Shown here in pieces: positions 28,792 through 41,043 of a stretch of DNA of 64,000 nucleotides. A model generated the notes under the pieces. The model saw only the letters and a program-made list of their open reading frames with translations, did no database searches and was not told the origin of the DNA. Position numbers and translations under genes: made by a program. The stretch is taken from the NCBI RefSeq assembly GCF_001665395.1, contig NZ_LZSG01000021.1:106793-170792 (forward strand), read 5' to 3'. Within the stretch, counting starts at the first letter, position 1, and the number at the start of each line of letters is the position of its first letter. This stretch comes from Mycobacterium sp. 1164966.3 (lineage in GTDB: Bacteria; Actinomycetota; Actinomycetes; Mycobacteriales; Mycobacteriaceae).

Positions 28792-30495
28792 CTACGCACG
28801 CCCCGATCTAGCGGCCGTGCCCGCCTCCGCTTTGATGTCGCCGCGAACAATGCGTTCGGCCAGACGGGAAGCCAGCGCCATGATGGTCAGCGCGGGATTG
28901 GCGCTTCCCTGCGTGGGACACACCGAGCCGTCGGTCAGGAACAGATTGGGCACGGCCCAGGTCCGCTGGTCGGAGTTGACCACGCTGGTCTGCGGGTCAG
29001 ATCCCATCCGGGCGCCACCGATGAGATGTGCGAATCGCTGAATGGTCAGCACGTCCTGCGCGTCGGCGGCCTGCAGGATGTTTTTGATCACGTTCGTCGA
29101 GTACTCCATGTTGGCCTTGTCGTTGTCCGACAGGGTGTAGTCGAAGCGGGCGACAGGAATTCCGTAGTGATCGGTCGCTTCAGCTCCGGAGGCCAGGGTG
29201 ACCCGGTTGTCCGGGTGCGGAAGCAACTCGTTGAGCACCCCGATGGTGGCCCAGTGGTTGTAGTCCCGCATGTATTCGCGCAGCGCAGCCCCCCAATGGC
29301 CGTCGGCAAGGACGTGTTCGGCCCATCCGATAGGCATCGGCGAGACGGTCTGGATGGAAAATCCGCGGGCGAACCCACGTTGTGGATCGGTTTCGTAGAA
29401 CTGTTCCGACGACACCTCCGGCGGCGGCGCCTTGTACATCCGCAGTTCTTCCGGCCACCGGCCCGCGGTCTGCGATGCACCCTGCACCATCACGTATCGG
29501 CCGACCTGGTCGTCGTTGTTGCACAATCCGTGCGGGAATCTGGCGCTCGTTGAGTTGAGCAGGAGCCGCGGAGTCTCGATTGAATAGCAGGCTATCGCAA
29601 CCACTTTGGCACGCTGGCGGCGCTCCTTTTCCCCGTGCTCGTCGAAATAGACCACCCCGCAAGCATTTCCGGCATCGTCCAGCTCGACACGGCTGGCCAT
29701 GCAGTTCGCCCGGATCTCGACGCCGTGGGCCAGCGCGTCGGGCAGGTGCGTGACGAACGGGCTGGCCTTGGCGTTGACCTTGCAGCCCTGCAGGCAATAC
29801 CCGCGGTAGATGCAGTGCGGCCGGTTGCCGAAGGTGCCGTTGACGATTCCCACCGGGCCGACCCGCATCTCGATGCCGAGTTTGATGGCGCCTTCCCAGA
29901 GCCGCATGGCAGCTCCGGTCACCGGATGCGGCGCGAAGGGGTAGCGATGCGGATCGCCCCATGGCCAGTCTTGGCCTGCCACCGGCAGCTCTTGCTCCAG
30001 GCGCTGGTAGTGCGGACGCAGGTCGGCGTAGCTGATCGGCCAGTCGGCGCCGACGCCGTCCCGGGTGAAGGTTTCGAAGTCGCTGGGGTGAAACCGCGGC
30101 GTGTAACCGGCGTAGTGCACCATCGATCCGCCCACGCCGCGGCCGGAGTTGTTCTTGCCCAACTCGATCGGGTCGGAGCCGCCGATGATCCGCTTCTGTG
30201 TCCAGTACAGGGCGTGCGACCCGGCCTCGTCGGAGACCCAGTCCTCGTCGGGGTGCCAAAACGGGCCGGCCTCGAGTATCACGATCCGCCAGCCGGCCCG
30301 CGCCAGTCGCTGGGCCAGCACGGAACCACCCGCACCGGCGCCCACGACGACGAGGTCGACTTCCTCGTCGTCGGAGTAGCGACGCATGGTGGCCTCGCCG
30401 GGCAGGTCGCGCGAGTGCACGTCGAGCAGGAATCGGGAGTCGTTGTCCCGCGGCCCCACCGCGCCCTTGAGCAGGCCGCGCCAGAAGTCACCCAT
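28792..30495 (-). CDS. GMC-type FAD-dependent oxidoreductase (gluconate 2-dehydrogenase large-subunit-like)
   Basis: A 567-residue flavoprotein. The FAD motif EEVDLVVVGAGAGGSVLAQRLARAGWRIVILEAG is at about residue 44. Further family features are GRGVGGSMVHYAGYTPRF, a Cys cluster CIYRGYCLQGC near residue 215 and the C-terminal NLFLTDGSVCPTQGSANPALTIMALA. No export signal is seen. The preceding gene encodes a gluconate 2-dehydrogenase subunit 3-like protein and overlaps this start by 8 nt. It probably oxidises an alcohol or sugar; substrate unknown. This cluster is not at this site in M. tuberculosis. Confidence 0.9.
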   Translation of the reverse strand: MGDFWRGLLKGAVGPRDNDSRFLLDVHSRDLPGEATMRRYSDDEEVDLVVVGAGAGGSVLAQRLARAGWRIVILEAGPFWHPDEDWVSDEAGSHALYWTQKRIIGGSDPIELGKNNSGRGVGGSMVHYAGYTPRFHPSDFETFTRDGVGADWPISYADLRPHYQRLEQELPVAGQDWPWGDPHRYPFAPHPVTGAAMRLWEGAIKLGIEMRVGPVGIVNGTFGNRPHCIYRGYCLQGCKVNAKASPFVTHLPDALAHGVEIRANCMASRVELDDAGNACGVVYFDEHGEKERRQRAKVVAIACYSIETPRLLLNSTSARFPHGLCNNDDQVGRYVMVQGASQTAGRWPEELRMYKAPPPEVSSEQFYETDPQRGFARGFSIQTVSPMPIGWAEHVLADGHWGAALREYMRDYNHWATIGVLNELLPHPDNRVTLASGAEATDHYGIPVARFDYTLSDNDKANMEYSTNVIKNILQAADAQDVLTIQRFAHLIGGARMGSDPQTSVVNSDQRTWAVPNLFLTDGSVCPTQGSANPALTIMALASRLAERIVRGDIKAEAGTAARSGRA

Positions 30496-31228
30496 CGATG
30501 TCGTCCTCTTCCACGGCTTTGACCGGGTCCTCGTCGGTTGCGCCCGGGGTTTCGAAGGGTTCCCGGCTGCCGACGCCGCCGAGCCGCATGAAACCGCGGG
30601 GATAGGCGGGGCCGCCGAAGCCGATCTCGTTCCATGCCCAGGGATGGCTGTAGAAAGCGCTGAGCGTCATGCGCATGACCACCGACCAGGCCCGCGAGAC
30701 GTTCAAGCGCTCCCAACTGCCGCCGGATAGCTTTGCGTCGGCAAACTGCCCGATGATCGATTCCCGGCTGTCCAGGTCGGCAGCCGCGAACGACTCAGCA
30801 CCCGAGGTCGCCCGGGCCGTCTCATCGAGGGCGGTCAGCACGATGCGCCAGGTATCGCGGTCGTCGGGCATATCGGCGTACTGATAGCCGTCGAGCTTGC
30901 CGTCGGCGAGCTTGGCGTCGACGAACTCGGCGACGGGGATGCGGGGCTCGGAATCCTGGGCGAGCACGGTGTCGCAGAACGCCCGCAGGGTCGGCTCTTG
31001 CGACGCGTCGAAAAACCGCAGCGGCCCAGGTTCGTCGAGCCGCGCCAGCACCACTTTCCTGGTGGCGTCGTCCCAGCTGTCGACGGTGGCCAGCACGTCA
31101 TAGTCCGGATAGCGGCCGATCATCTGCGGTGTGGTGCCGCGACGCTGGCGCGGCAGCCACGACGGATGCAACGGCCGTCCGTTAGGCCTCAGGTTGGGTA
31201 GATGCTCGCCGTTGGACATGTCCGGCAT
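30488..31228 (-). CDS. Gluconate 2-dehydrogenase subunit 3 family protein
   Basis: A 246-residue protein. Family features are FFDASQEPTLRAFCDTVLAQD, the PVAEFVDAKLADGKLDGYQYADMP segment, and a C-terminal FYSHPWAWNEIGFGGPAYPRGF. Proteins of this family are small subunits of membrane or periplasmic GMC dehydrogenases. No clear Tat or Sec signal is visible at the N-terminus (MPDMSNGEHLPNLRPNG), so cytoplasmic action is likely. The frame ends inside the start of the GMC gene, indicating coupled translation and a fixed partner ratio. Confidence 0.87.
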   Translation of the reverse strand: MPDMSNGEHLPNLRPNGRPLHPSWLPRQRRGTTPQMIGRYPDYDVLATVDSWDDATRKVVLARLDEPGPLRFFDASQEPTLRAFCDTVLAQDSEPRIPVAEFVDAKLADGKLDGYQYADMPDDRDTWRIVLTALDETARATSGAESFAAADLDSRESIIGQFADAKLSGGSWERLNVSRAWSVVMRMTLSAFYSHPWAWNEIGFGGPAYPRGFMRLGGVGSREPFETPGATDEDPVKAVEEDDIDG

Positions 31229-31237
31229 CGCAGCCTC

Positions 31238-31717
31238 TCACTTCTCCCGCCGCAGCACGGCGGCCAGCAGGCCCATGCCGCCGACAATGCTCATCAGCCC
31301 GGGTGCGGCGATGGGCGGTCCCATCGGCACGTTGTAGCTGGCCATTCCCCAGCCGCCCGGGCGACGTGACACACCGCGAGCATGGAAGTACTGACCCATC
31401 AGCCCGTTCGCCGCGTACACGGCCGCCGTGATGGGCAGCCAGCGCTTGGCCCAGCGCTTTGAGAACACGCCCCCCACGCCCGCCACCACGACCGGCGGGG
31501 TGACCACGATGGGGCTCCACATCCACTTGTTGCCGAAGCTGGCCTTGTAATGCTCCAGATAGACCTCGGCGGTCGTCACTACCGCCGCGAATGCGGTCAA
31601 CCCCGACAGCGATCGCTCGAAGCGGCCATGGGCCACGTTCCGCAACACCCGATCGACGAGATACTCCACCTCTTCAACGGGGTTGGCACCCTTTCCCGGC
31701 TTGTCCATGAGCAACAT
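31238..31717 (-). CDS. Small membrane protein of the GMC dehydrogenase cluster
   Basis: A 159-residue protein with about four hydrophobic segments ([66 protein letters not shown]). ATG 31717 follows AAGGAGA by seven bases. It is the first gene of the three-gene cluster, 10 nt before the small subunit. It may anchor the dehydrogenase or pass electrons to the membrane, but there are no obvious haem or quinone motifs. Confidence 0.78.
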   Translation of the reverse strand: MLLMDKPGKGANPVEEVEYLVDRVLRNVAHGRFERSLSGLTAFAAVVTTAEVYLEHYKASFGNKWMWSPIVVTPPVVVAGVGGVFSKRWAKRWLPITAAVYAANGLMGQYFHARGVSRRPGGWGMASYNVPMGPPIAAPGLMSIVGGMGLLAAVLRREK

Positions 31718-31857
31718 CGAGCGTCTCCTTCCGCGGCAGTCGAGGGGGGCGACTGGACTTCGTGAATATGTCGCCGCCTAACGGCGCTTACCCAAAACGG
31801 CCGGCCACTAACGGGTCCGGGGCACGCGACTTGGCCGGCGTGGCAGCATTGGGGCCA

Positions 31858-32927
31858 GTGAATATTCCTGCACGTACCCGTCGCGACCTGGTCCAGTCGC
31901 CCTATCTGGCCGCGGTCGCCGGCCGCAAACCCAGCCGGGTCCCGGTGTGGTTCATGCGGCAGGCGGGCCGTTCGCTGCCCGAGTATCGGGCACTGCGGGA
32001 ACGGCACAGCATGCTGGCGGCCTGCTTCGAGCCGGAAGTGGCGTGCGAAATCACCCTGCAACCGATACGCCGCTACGACGTCGACGCGGCAATCTTGTTC
32101 TCCGACATAGTGGTGCCGCTGCGGGCGGCCGGCATCGATCTGGACATCGTCGCCGACGTCGGACCGGTGATCGCCCACCCGGTACGCACCGCCGCCGATG
32201 TCGATGACATGAAACCCCTTGACCCGCAAGCTATTCAGCCGGTGCTGCAGGCGGTCTCGTTACTGATCGACGCACTGGACGAGGTACCGTTGATCGGTTT
32301 CGCCGGTGCGCCGTTCACGTTGGCGTCCTACCTCGTCGAGGGAGGGCCCAGCCGAAACCACGCCCGCACCAAGGCGATGATGCTGGCCGAGCCGTCGAGC
32401 TGGCATGCGCTGATGACGAAGCTGGCCGATCTCACCATCGCGTTTCTGCGCGGCCAGATCGACGCCGGGGTCGACGCCATCCAGATGTTCGATTCGTGGG
32501 CCGGCACGCTGTCGCTGGCCGACTACCGCCAGTACGTACTGCCGCACAGCGCCCGGGTTTTCGCCTCGCTGGCCGAGTACGGCGTGCCGATGACGCACTT
32601 CGGCGTCGGGACCGCTGAGTTGCTGGGCGCGATGTCCGATGCCCTCAAACCGGCACCGGCGACGGTTGTCGGTGTGGATTGGCGCACATCGCTCGCCGAC
32701 GCCGCGACCCGCGTGCAGCCCGGGACGGCGCTGCAGGGCAACCTGGACCCGGTGGTGCTGTTGGCGGGCTGGCCAGTGGTGGAACGTGCCGCGCGTGCCG
32801 TCGTCGACGACGGGCGTCGCGCCGTGGACGCCGGGGCGGCCGGCCACGTCTTCAACCTCGGCCATGGAGTACTGCCGGAGACCGATCCCGGAGTGCTGAC
32901 CGAGTTGGTGTCGCTGGTTCACTCGCT

Positions 32928-32931
<4 letters not shown>
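31858..32931 (+). CDS. hemE: Uroporphyrinogen decarboxylase
   Basis: A 357-residue enzyme converting uroporphyrinogen III to coproporphyrinogen III. Signature sequences are [17 protein letters not shown] near residue 28, [24 protein letters not shown] and [10 protein letters not shown]. The GTG at 31858 gives exactly the M. tuberculosis HemE length; the open frame runs further upstream to 31762 without homology. Its stop overlaps the ATG of the oxidase gene (ATGA). It heads a haem operon and is divergent from the GMC cluster. Confidence 0.96.
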
Positions 32932-35742
<2,811 letters not shown>

Positions 35743-35757
35743 GCCGGGCTTCGCCCG

Positions 35758-36168
35758 CTAACTCTCCGTCGGCACCAGGCGCAGCGAGATCGAGTTGATG
35801 CAGTAGCGCTGGTCCGTCGGCGTCGGATATCCCTCGCCGGCGAACACATGACCGAGGTGGCTGTGACAGTTGGCGCACAACACCTCGGTGCGCGTCATTC
35901 CCATCGAATTGTCGGAACGCAGGATCACCGCGTCGGAGCTCAATGGGTCGAAGAATGACGGCCATCCGCAGTGTGACTCGAATTTCTCTGTGCTGCGGAA
36001 CAATTCGGCCCCGCAGGCCCGGCACTCGTAGACGCCCTCGGTTTTGGTGTCGGTGTACTCACCGGTGAACGGCCGCTCGGTGCCGGCGCGACGCAGCACG
36101 TGGAACTCTTCCGGTGTCAGTTTCTGACGCCACTCGTCATCAGTCAGCTCAAGCTTTGGACGGGTCAT
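35758..36168 (-). CDS. msrB: Peptide-methionine (R)-S-oxide reductase
   Basis: A 136-residue cytoplasmic MsrB. Structural zinc is held by two CxxC pairs (CRACGAELF and CANCHSHLGHVF). The catalytic Cys is in QRYCINSISLRLVP near the end. The HCGWPSFFDPL segment is family-specific. It reduces methionine-R-sulfoxide in oxidised proteins using thioredoxin. It lies 18 nt downstream of aftC on the same strand. Confidence 0.96.
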   Translation of the reverse strand: MTRPKLELTDDEWRQKLTPEEFHVLRRAGTERPFTGEYTDTKTEGVYECRACGAELFRSTEKFESHCGWPSFFDPLSSDAVILRSDNSMGMTRTEVLCANCHSHLGHVFAGEGYPTPTDQRYCINSISLRLVPTES

Positions 36169-36186
36169 GCATCCACGCTAGCGAAA

Positions 36187-37527
36187 CTAGCGGTGACCTG
36201 CCGCGCCCGTCTCCGCCGCGCTTGCGATCATCGCGTCTTCCCGGTCGGCGGTCAGCCATGCCGGGTCGATGCCGCCGTCCAGCCGGCTCTCCGCTTTGGC
36301 GTCGAGGTAACGGAAGTACAGCACGGTGAACACCACAATCAACAGCAGCGACCAGCCGTAGGTGATCTTCAGGTAGTGCAGGGCGCGGCCGTACCTCATG
36401 TACTTGTAAATCAGCCAGTCGTCCAGCGTCAGGAAGCCGTAGATACCCAGCCACGCCGGCCAGTTGCGGATCAGCGAGTTCCGCAGTACCACCGTCATGA
36501 GGAACGGGAACAGCATCATCGAGTAGTAGCCCTGGGCCAGGGGCAGCGCCAGCCACGACCACAGCAGCAGCACACCCGACGAGTTGGTGAACCAGAACAG
36601 CGGGTCGCGGGTGCGGTAGTAGCGGTAGAGCAGCCAGAGGGCACCGATCGCGATCAATGTGAACCCGACCCGCAGGGCCACGATCAGCCAGGTCGGCAGG
36701 CCGAAGTACACGCCGTTGCCCTCGATCGAACTGTTGAAGTAGTCCCGGGTGCCCCCGATGTACGGCAGCGTCTTGGTGAAGAAGTCCATCGGGTGGCTGA
36801 CCAACGGCAGCGCGGCCAGATTGATCACCACCGGAACCACGATCGCGGTCACCACGGCCCGCCACTGTCGGTTGAGCAGGGGCAGCAACACCAGCGGACC
36901 GAGCAGGGGTTTGAGCGTCAAAGTCAGTCCGATCGCCACGCCCGCTAACCACTGGTGGCCGAGTTTGCCGTCCAGCAGCCACCGCAGGAACAGCATTTCG
37001 GCCAGCAGGACGCAGCCGTTGATGTTGGTGAATACCAGCGTGCTGGTGACCGTCTCGGTGCAGAACATGGCCAGCAGCAGGGAGGGCGCGGCCACCGACG
37101 ACAGCGTGAATTTGAACATCCGCAGCAGCAGATACCAGGCGATCAGGATCGCCACGGTGTTGATCGCGATGAACAGATACCGCGACGGCGTGAAGGACAG
37201 GTATCCGAACGGCGCCATCAGCAGCGTGCCGCCGGGCGGGTACAGGTAGTGCGGGTCGACGTAGTCGAAATGCTCGTTGTAGATGTCCAGGCCGTGCCGG
37301 AAGTTGCTCACCGCGCGGTATACCGGCTTGAAGTCGTCGGTGATGTTGCCGTTCAGCGTGAGCACAATGCTGCGGTGCAGCACCGACAGGATGGCCGCCG
37401 GCCACAACACCGAGCGCAGCACAGTCGCGGCGCTGGGCGCGCTGGTGGGGGGACGGAATGCGGCCTGTATCCAATCGCTGAAGCCGGTTCGGGTCGAGTC
37501 AGCTGCCGTCACGAGCGAACCGTACAC
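36187..37527 (-). CDS. aftC: Arabinofuranosyltransferase AftC
   Basis: A 446-residue GT-C glycosyltransferase that adds alpha-1,3 branches from decaprenyl-phosphoarabinose to arabinogalactan and lipoarabinomannan. It has about 10 membrane helices. The GT87-like loop NGNITDDFKPVYRAV carries the acidic DD pair near residue 64, and HYLYPPGGTLLMAP follows. The C-terminus (DAKAESRLDGGIDPAWL) matches the mycobacterial orthologue Rv2673. It acts at the outer face of the inner membrane. It is downstream of the lipoprotein hydrolase and upstream of msrB on the same strand. Confidence 0.96.
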   Translation of the reverse strand: MYGSLVTAADSTRTGFSDWIQAAFRPPTSAPSAATVLRSVLWPAAILSVLHRSIVLTLNGNITDDFKPVYRAVSNFRHGLDIYNEHFDYVDPHYLYPPGGTLLMAPFGYLSFTPSRYLFIAINTVAILIAWYLLLRMFKFTLSSVAAPSLLLAMFCTETVTSTLVFTNINGCVLLAEMLFLRWLLDGKLGHQWLAGVAIGLTLTLKPLLGPLVLLPLLNRQWRAVVTAIVVPVVINLAALPLVSHPMDFFTKTLPYIGGTRDYFNSSIEGNGVYFGLPTWLIVALRVGFTLIAIGALWLLYRYYRTRDPLFWFTNSSGVLLLWSWLALPLAQGYYSMMLFPFLMTVVLRNSLIRNWPAWLGIYGFLTLDDWLIYKYMRYGRALHYLKITYGWSLLLIVVFTVLYFRYLDAKAESRLDGGIDPAWLTADREDAMIASAAETGAAGHR

Positions 37528-37549
37528 CGGCCGGGCGCGCCGCCAACTA

Positions 37550-39127
37550 TTAGGCGGGGCAATAGGTGTCGGTTCCGGGCAGCTTGCCGGTGTCCAGATA
37601 TGCGATCAGCGGTGGGACCGCGCAGGACGAATAGATGCTGGCGCCGTGGCCAATGCCCTGCCACATGACCCGCTTGCTGGCCGCGTTCGCATTGATGATG
37701 GTGGCCGCCGTGGCGGCGACACCTTCAGAGCCCACGATCGGGTCGTTCTGCACACCCATCAGCAGGACGTCGACCTTGAGGTCCTTCGGCGGCGGTGACG
37801 GCGAAGTCGTGGGCCAGTGCACGCATTTGACTAGGTTGAGCGCGGCGACAGTGCCGAACTGGGGATAGAGCTTCCCCCACGCGACCACCAGCTCGCGGAC
37901 CCGGTCGGGGGTGGGGCGGTTGAGCGCATCGCTGCAGCCGTTGACGAACTGGCCGTCCGAATCCAGGGTGGCGTCAGCCCGGTTGATCAAGCTGTTCAGT
38001 TGGTTGGTGTCGCCGGAGCGGGCCGACGCCAGCGCGTCCGACAGGCTCGTGGTGATGTTGGCGCGGCCGCTGGTGGGATAGCCCAGGGCGGCGACGATGG
38101 CGTTGGCCACCGACGCCACCGACGCGCCGCGCGGACCCTTACCGGCGCGGGCGTCTGCGAGCAGGGCGGAGACAGCGCCCTTCGGGTCGGCGCCCAGCGA
38201 GCAGTTCATCGCCACGCACTGCGCGGCGAACGCGTCAAGGGCGGCTTGCTGCCCCTTGACCTGCTGCTCGGCGGCGCCCTCGGCGTTGATGCCGAGCGAA
38301 ACGGGGGAGTCGAGGATCAATCTTGCGACCTTGTCGGGCCGCGATCCGGCGTAGGCCAACGCCACCTGTGCGCCATTTCCGATTCCGACCAGGGCAAGTG
38401 CGGGCACATCCCACAGGTTGCGCAACCGCTCGAGATCGGAGGCGGCGTGGGAGTTGTCGTAGGACGAGGCGCCAGGCGCCAAGGCGTCGGTGCAATTCGT
38501 GGTCGCGGTGTTCGACACGTTCGACAGGTTGGCAACCGGGTCGTCGCCGGATTTGTACTGCGCCTGATCGCGCATCGTCTGGCGGTCGAAGCGGTCTCGG
38601 CAGTCGATGGGGCTCGACATGCCCATGCCGCGGCGGTCGACGGCGACTAGGGGATGGCTGCGGAGCACATCGGAACCGGCGCGGGAGAGCCACACCGCCA
38701 ATTGCGTCGACGACGGCAGGTCGGCGCCGGTGGTGAAGACCAGTGGGCCGGCGTCGCGCGGAGTCTGACTCGACCGGGCGCGAACAGCGCCGATGCTCAA
38801 CGTTCCCGACCCCCCGTTGACCGGATCGAGGTCAGCATCATAAGTAGCGCATTCCAGCAACAGGCCGGGCGGTGCGGTGACCCCGGCGTCGGCGAGCACC
38901 CGCTTGGTGCAGTCGCGCCAGGATAGGTCGTTCTTGGGCGCGGCGATCGGCGGTGGCCCCGCCGGCGGCGGCTTGGTAGTGGCCACGCCCTGCGGCCGGG
39001 CACCGGAGTTGGTGGCGAAGCGCGGGTCTGCGGGCAGCAGCGGCACACAGCCGGACAACAGCGTGGTCGCCGCGACCAGGATCGCGGCAGACGTGGCGCG
39101 CCGACTCATGCCGACCACAGTAGCCAT
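37550..39127 (-). CDS. Lipoprotein alpha/beta hydrolase, tripeptidyl-aminopeptidase-like (Rv2672-like)
   Basis: A 525-residue exported lipoprotein: signal peptide with lipobox LLSGC near residue 27 (from ATG 39127; an ATG at 39109 is equally possible). A Pro-rich linker precedes an alpha/beta hydrolase core with VDRRGMGMSSPIDC and a C-terminal TAP-like domain (LMGVQNDPIVG for the Asp, GIGHGAS for the His). The expected nucleophile elbow reads LVGIGNGAQVALAYAG, that is GIGNG with no Ser at the canonical position. Either another residue serves or the catalysis differs. Upstream of aftC on the same strand. Confidence 0.9.
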   Translation of the reverse strand: MATVVGMSRRATSAAILVAATTLLSGCVPLLPADPRFATNSGARPQGVATTKPPPAGPPPIAAPKNDLSWRDCTKRVLADAGVTAPPGLLLECATYDADLDPVNGGSGTLSIGAVRARSSQTPRDAGPLVFTTGADLPSSTQLAVWLSRAGSDVLRSHPLVAVDRRGMGMSSPIDCRDRFDRQTMRDQAQYKSGDDPVANLSNVSNTATTNCTDALAPGASSYDNSHAASDLERLRNLWDVPALALVGIGNGAQVALAYAGSRPDKVARLILDSPVSLGINAEGAAEQQVKGQQAALDAFAAQCVAMNCSLGADPKGAVSALLADARAGKGPRGASVASVANAIVAALGYPTSGRANITTSLSDALASARSGDTNQLNSLINRADATLDSDGQFVNGCSDALNRPTPDRVRELVVAWGKLYPQFGTVAALNLVKCVHWPTTSPSPPPKDLKVDVLLMGVQNDPIVGSEGVAATAATIINANAASKRVMWQGIGHGASIYSSCAVPPLIAYLDTGKLPGTDTYCPA

Positions 39128-39133
39128 ATGCGC

Positions 39134-39886
39134 TCAGCTCTTGATGTAGCGCGTGTACAGGTAGCCGGACTCATCGGTGAGAACGTGTGCGCACCGCATC
39201 GGGGTCAACAGCTGGCCAGATCCGGTCGCGATCCGCGGGGCCAGCCCGCCGACCAGGCAGGGCGCGATCGTCAGGCAGAGTTCGTCGAGCATTCCGCGCT
39301 GGACGAACGAGCCGAGCAGCATCGGCCCGCCCTCGGTGAGGATGCGGCGAAGACCGCGCGCTTGAAGGGTTGCCAGCACGGCCGCTTCGTCGACCTCGCC
39401 CGGATCGTTTGCTGAGCAATCGACCACCTCGGCCAGGCCGGCAAGCCTTTCGTGCGTCGAATCGGCGGCGTTCGTGCAGGTGAGCACCAAAGGCCGCACC
39501 TCGGTGCGGGTGAACACTCCCAGGTCGCGGTCCAGTCGGCCCGCCCTGGTCACGATCACCAGCTGCGGGACCTCGCTTTGGCCGCGTGCTTGCCGACGCT
39601 GGCGCTGGGTGACGCTCAGATGCGCGCCGGAATACTTCTCGATGCGCACCGTGCCCGCGCCCACCAGCACGACGTCGGCCAGTTCACGCAGCAGATTGAA
39701 GATGAACTTGTCGCCGGGTGACGCCATCGCCGCGGTGGTGCCGGCCGCGGTGGCACCACCGTCCGCGCTAGTGATGAAGTTGGCCCGAAGCCAGATGCCG
39801 TCGTGTTCGGCCGGGTAGTCGTAGAACTGCGGCAGTTCGCCGTCGTCGACTTCACGCCCGGATTCGAGCAGCCTCAGTGCGGGCAT
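39134..39886 (-). CDS. ribD: RibD C-terminal-domain reductase (Rv2671-like)
   Basis: A 250-residue dihydrofolate reductase-fold protein: WLRANFITSADGGATAAG near residue 32, LLRELADVVLVGAGTVRIEKY, and RRILTEGGPMLLGSFV, the NADPH-binding Gly motif. The deaminase half of bifunctional RibD is absent. M. tuberculosis Rv2671 is annotated RibD and can act as an alternative dihydrofolate reductase (established knowledge), so either pyrimidine or folate reduction is possible. It lies six bases upstream of the lipoprotein gene and is divergent from zapE. Confidence 0.9.
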   Translation of the reverse strand: MPALRLLESGREVDDGELPQFYDYPAEHDGIWLRANFITSADGGATAAGTTAAMASPGDKFIFNLLRELADVVLVGAGTVRIEKYSGAHLSVTQRQRRQARGQSEVPQLVIVTRAGRLDRDLGVFTRTEVRPLVLTCTNAADSTHERLAGLAEVVDCSANDPGEVDEAAVLATLQARGLRRILTEGGPMLLGSFVQRGMLDELCLTIAPCLVGGLAPRIATGSGQLLTPMRCAHVLTDESGYLYTRYIKS

Positions 39887-39920
39887 GGGTTTGATTGCAG
39901 CACGCCGCTACAGTGCCTGC

Positions 39921-41036
39921 ATGCACGGGTCCACTTCGACGAATGAGCCCGAGCCGAACGCGCCCGAGCCGAACGCGCCCGGCCAGGTCGCTCACCTAGT
40001 GGACCGGCACCCGAGTGTGTCGCCGGAACGACTGATCTCCCAATTGCGGCCCCCGCCAACGTTCGCCGATGTCAGCTTTGCGACGTATCGTCCCGATCCG
40101 GCGGAACCGACTCAGGCTGCTGCCGTCGCGGCGTGTCAGGATTTCTGCCGCGAGGCTGTGCAGCGACGGGCGGGCCGCAAAAAGCTGTTGGGCAGACGGG
40201 AGGTGCTGCCCGGTGTCGGGCTCTATCTCGACGGCGGGTTCGGAGTGGGCAAGACCCATCTGCTGGCCTCGGCGTACTACCAGCTGCCCGGTCCCGGGCC
40301 GGAAGTAGCGCCGGAAAACTCCGAGGCCCCAAAGGCTTTCGCAACGTTTGGCGAACTGACCCAGCTGGCGGGGGTGTTCGGCTTCGCCGAATGCATTGAT
40401 CTGCTGGCCAATTACACCGCGGTGTGCATCGACGAGTTCGAATTGGACGACCCGGGCAACACCACGCTGATTTCACGGATGCTCTCGTTGTTGGTCGAGC
40501 GCGGTGTGTCGGTGGCCGCCACCTCCAATACGCTGCCCGAGCAACTCGGCGAGGGGCGCTTCGCCGCGCAGGACTTTCTGCGCGAAATCAACACGCTGGC
40601 AAGGATTTTCACCACAGTGCGGATAGAGGGGCCGGACTATCGGCATCGCGACCTGCCGCCGGCGCCTAAGCCGTTGTCCGACGAGCAGGTAGCCGCGCGC
40701 GCGGCGGGTGTGGCCGGGGCGACCCTCGACGACTTCGACGCGCTGTGCCGCCATCTGGCCACCATGCACCCGTCGCGGTATCTGACCTTGATCGAAAACG
40801 TGACCGCGGTCTTCCTGACCGGTGTGCACGCCATCGACGATCAGAACGTCGCCCTGAGGCTGGTCTCGCTGACCGACCGGCTCTACGACGCCGGCATCCC
40901 GGTGGTCGCATCCGGTGCGAAACTGGACACCATCTTCAGCGAGGAGATGCTGGCCGGTGGCTACCGAAAGAAGTACCTACGGGCCACTTCTCGGCTGCTG
41001 GCGCTGACCGCCCAGGCAAGTCGAACTGCCGGATGA
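39921..41036 (+). CDS. zapE: AFG1/ZapE-type cell division ATPase (Rv2670c-like)
   Basis: A 371-residue P-loop ATPase. The Walker A is GGFGVGKTHLLASAYYQL near residue 115 and the Walker B is VCIDEFELDDPGN, followed by the sensor-like ATSNTLPEQLGEGRF. AFG1/ZapE proteins associate with the divisome or mitochondrial proteostasis. A short tandem duplication (EPNAP repeated) lies near residue 12. ATG 39921 has no ribosome site, but TACAGT lies about six bases upstream, fitting a leaderless transcript. It is divergent from ribD. Confidence 0.92.
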   Translation: MHGSTSTNEPEPNAPEPNAPGQVAHLVDRHPSVSPERLISQLRPPPTFADVSFATYRPDPAEPTQAAAVAACQDFCREAVQRRAGRKKLLGRREVLPGVGLYLDGGFGVGKTHLLASAYYQLPGPGPEVAPENSEAPKAFATFGELTQLAGVFGFAECIDLLANYTAVCIDEFELDDPGNTTLISRMLSLLVERGVSVAATSNTLPEQLGEGRFAAQDFLREINTLARIFTTVRIEGPDYRHRDLPPAPKPLSDEQVAARAAGVAGATLDDFDALCRHLATMHPSRYLTLIENVTAVFLTGVHAIDDQNVALRLVSLTDRLYDAGIPVVASGAKLDTIFSEEMLAGGYRKKYLRATSRLLALTAQASRTAG

Positions 41037-41043
41037 CTCTGGG

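Noticed and set aside
27451..29553. A 700-codon plus-strand open frame
   Set aside because: It is antisense to the DUF3000, echA15 and GMC genes, which have clear family motifs; long shadows are expected at this GC content.
32679..32927. Upstream extension of the hemY frame
   Set aside because: It is an out-of-frame reading of hemE; the ATG at 32928 overlaps the hemE stop and starts the FAD motif.
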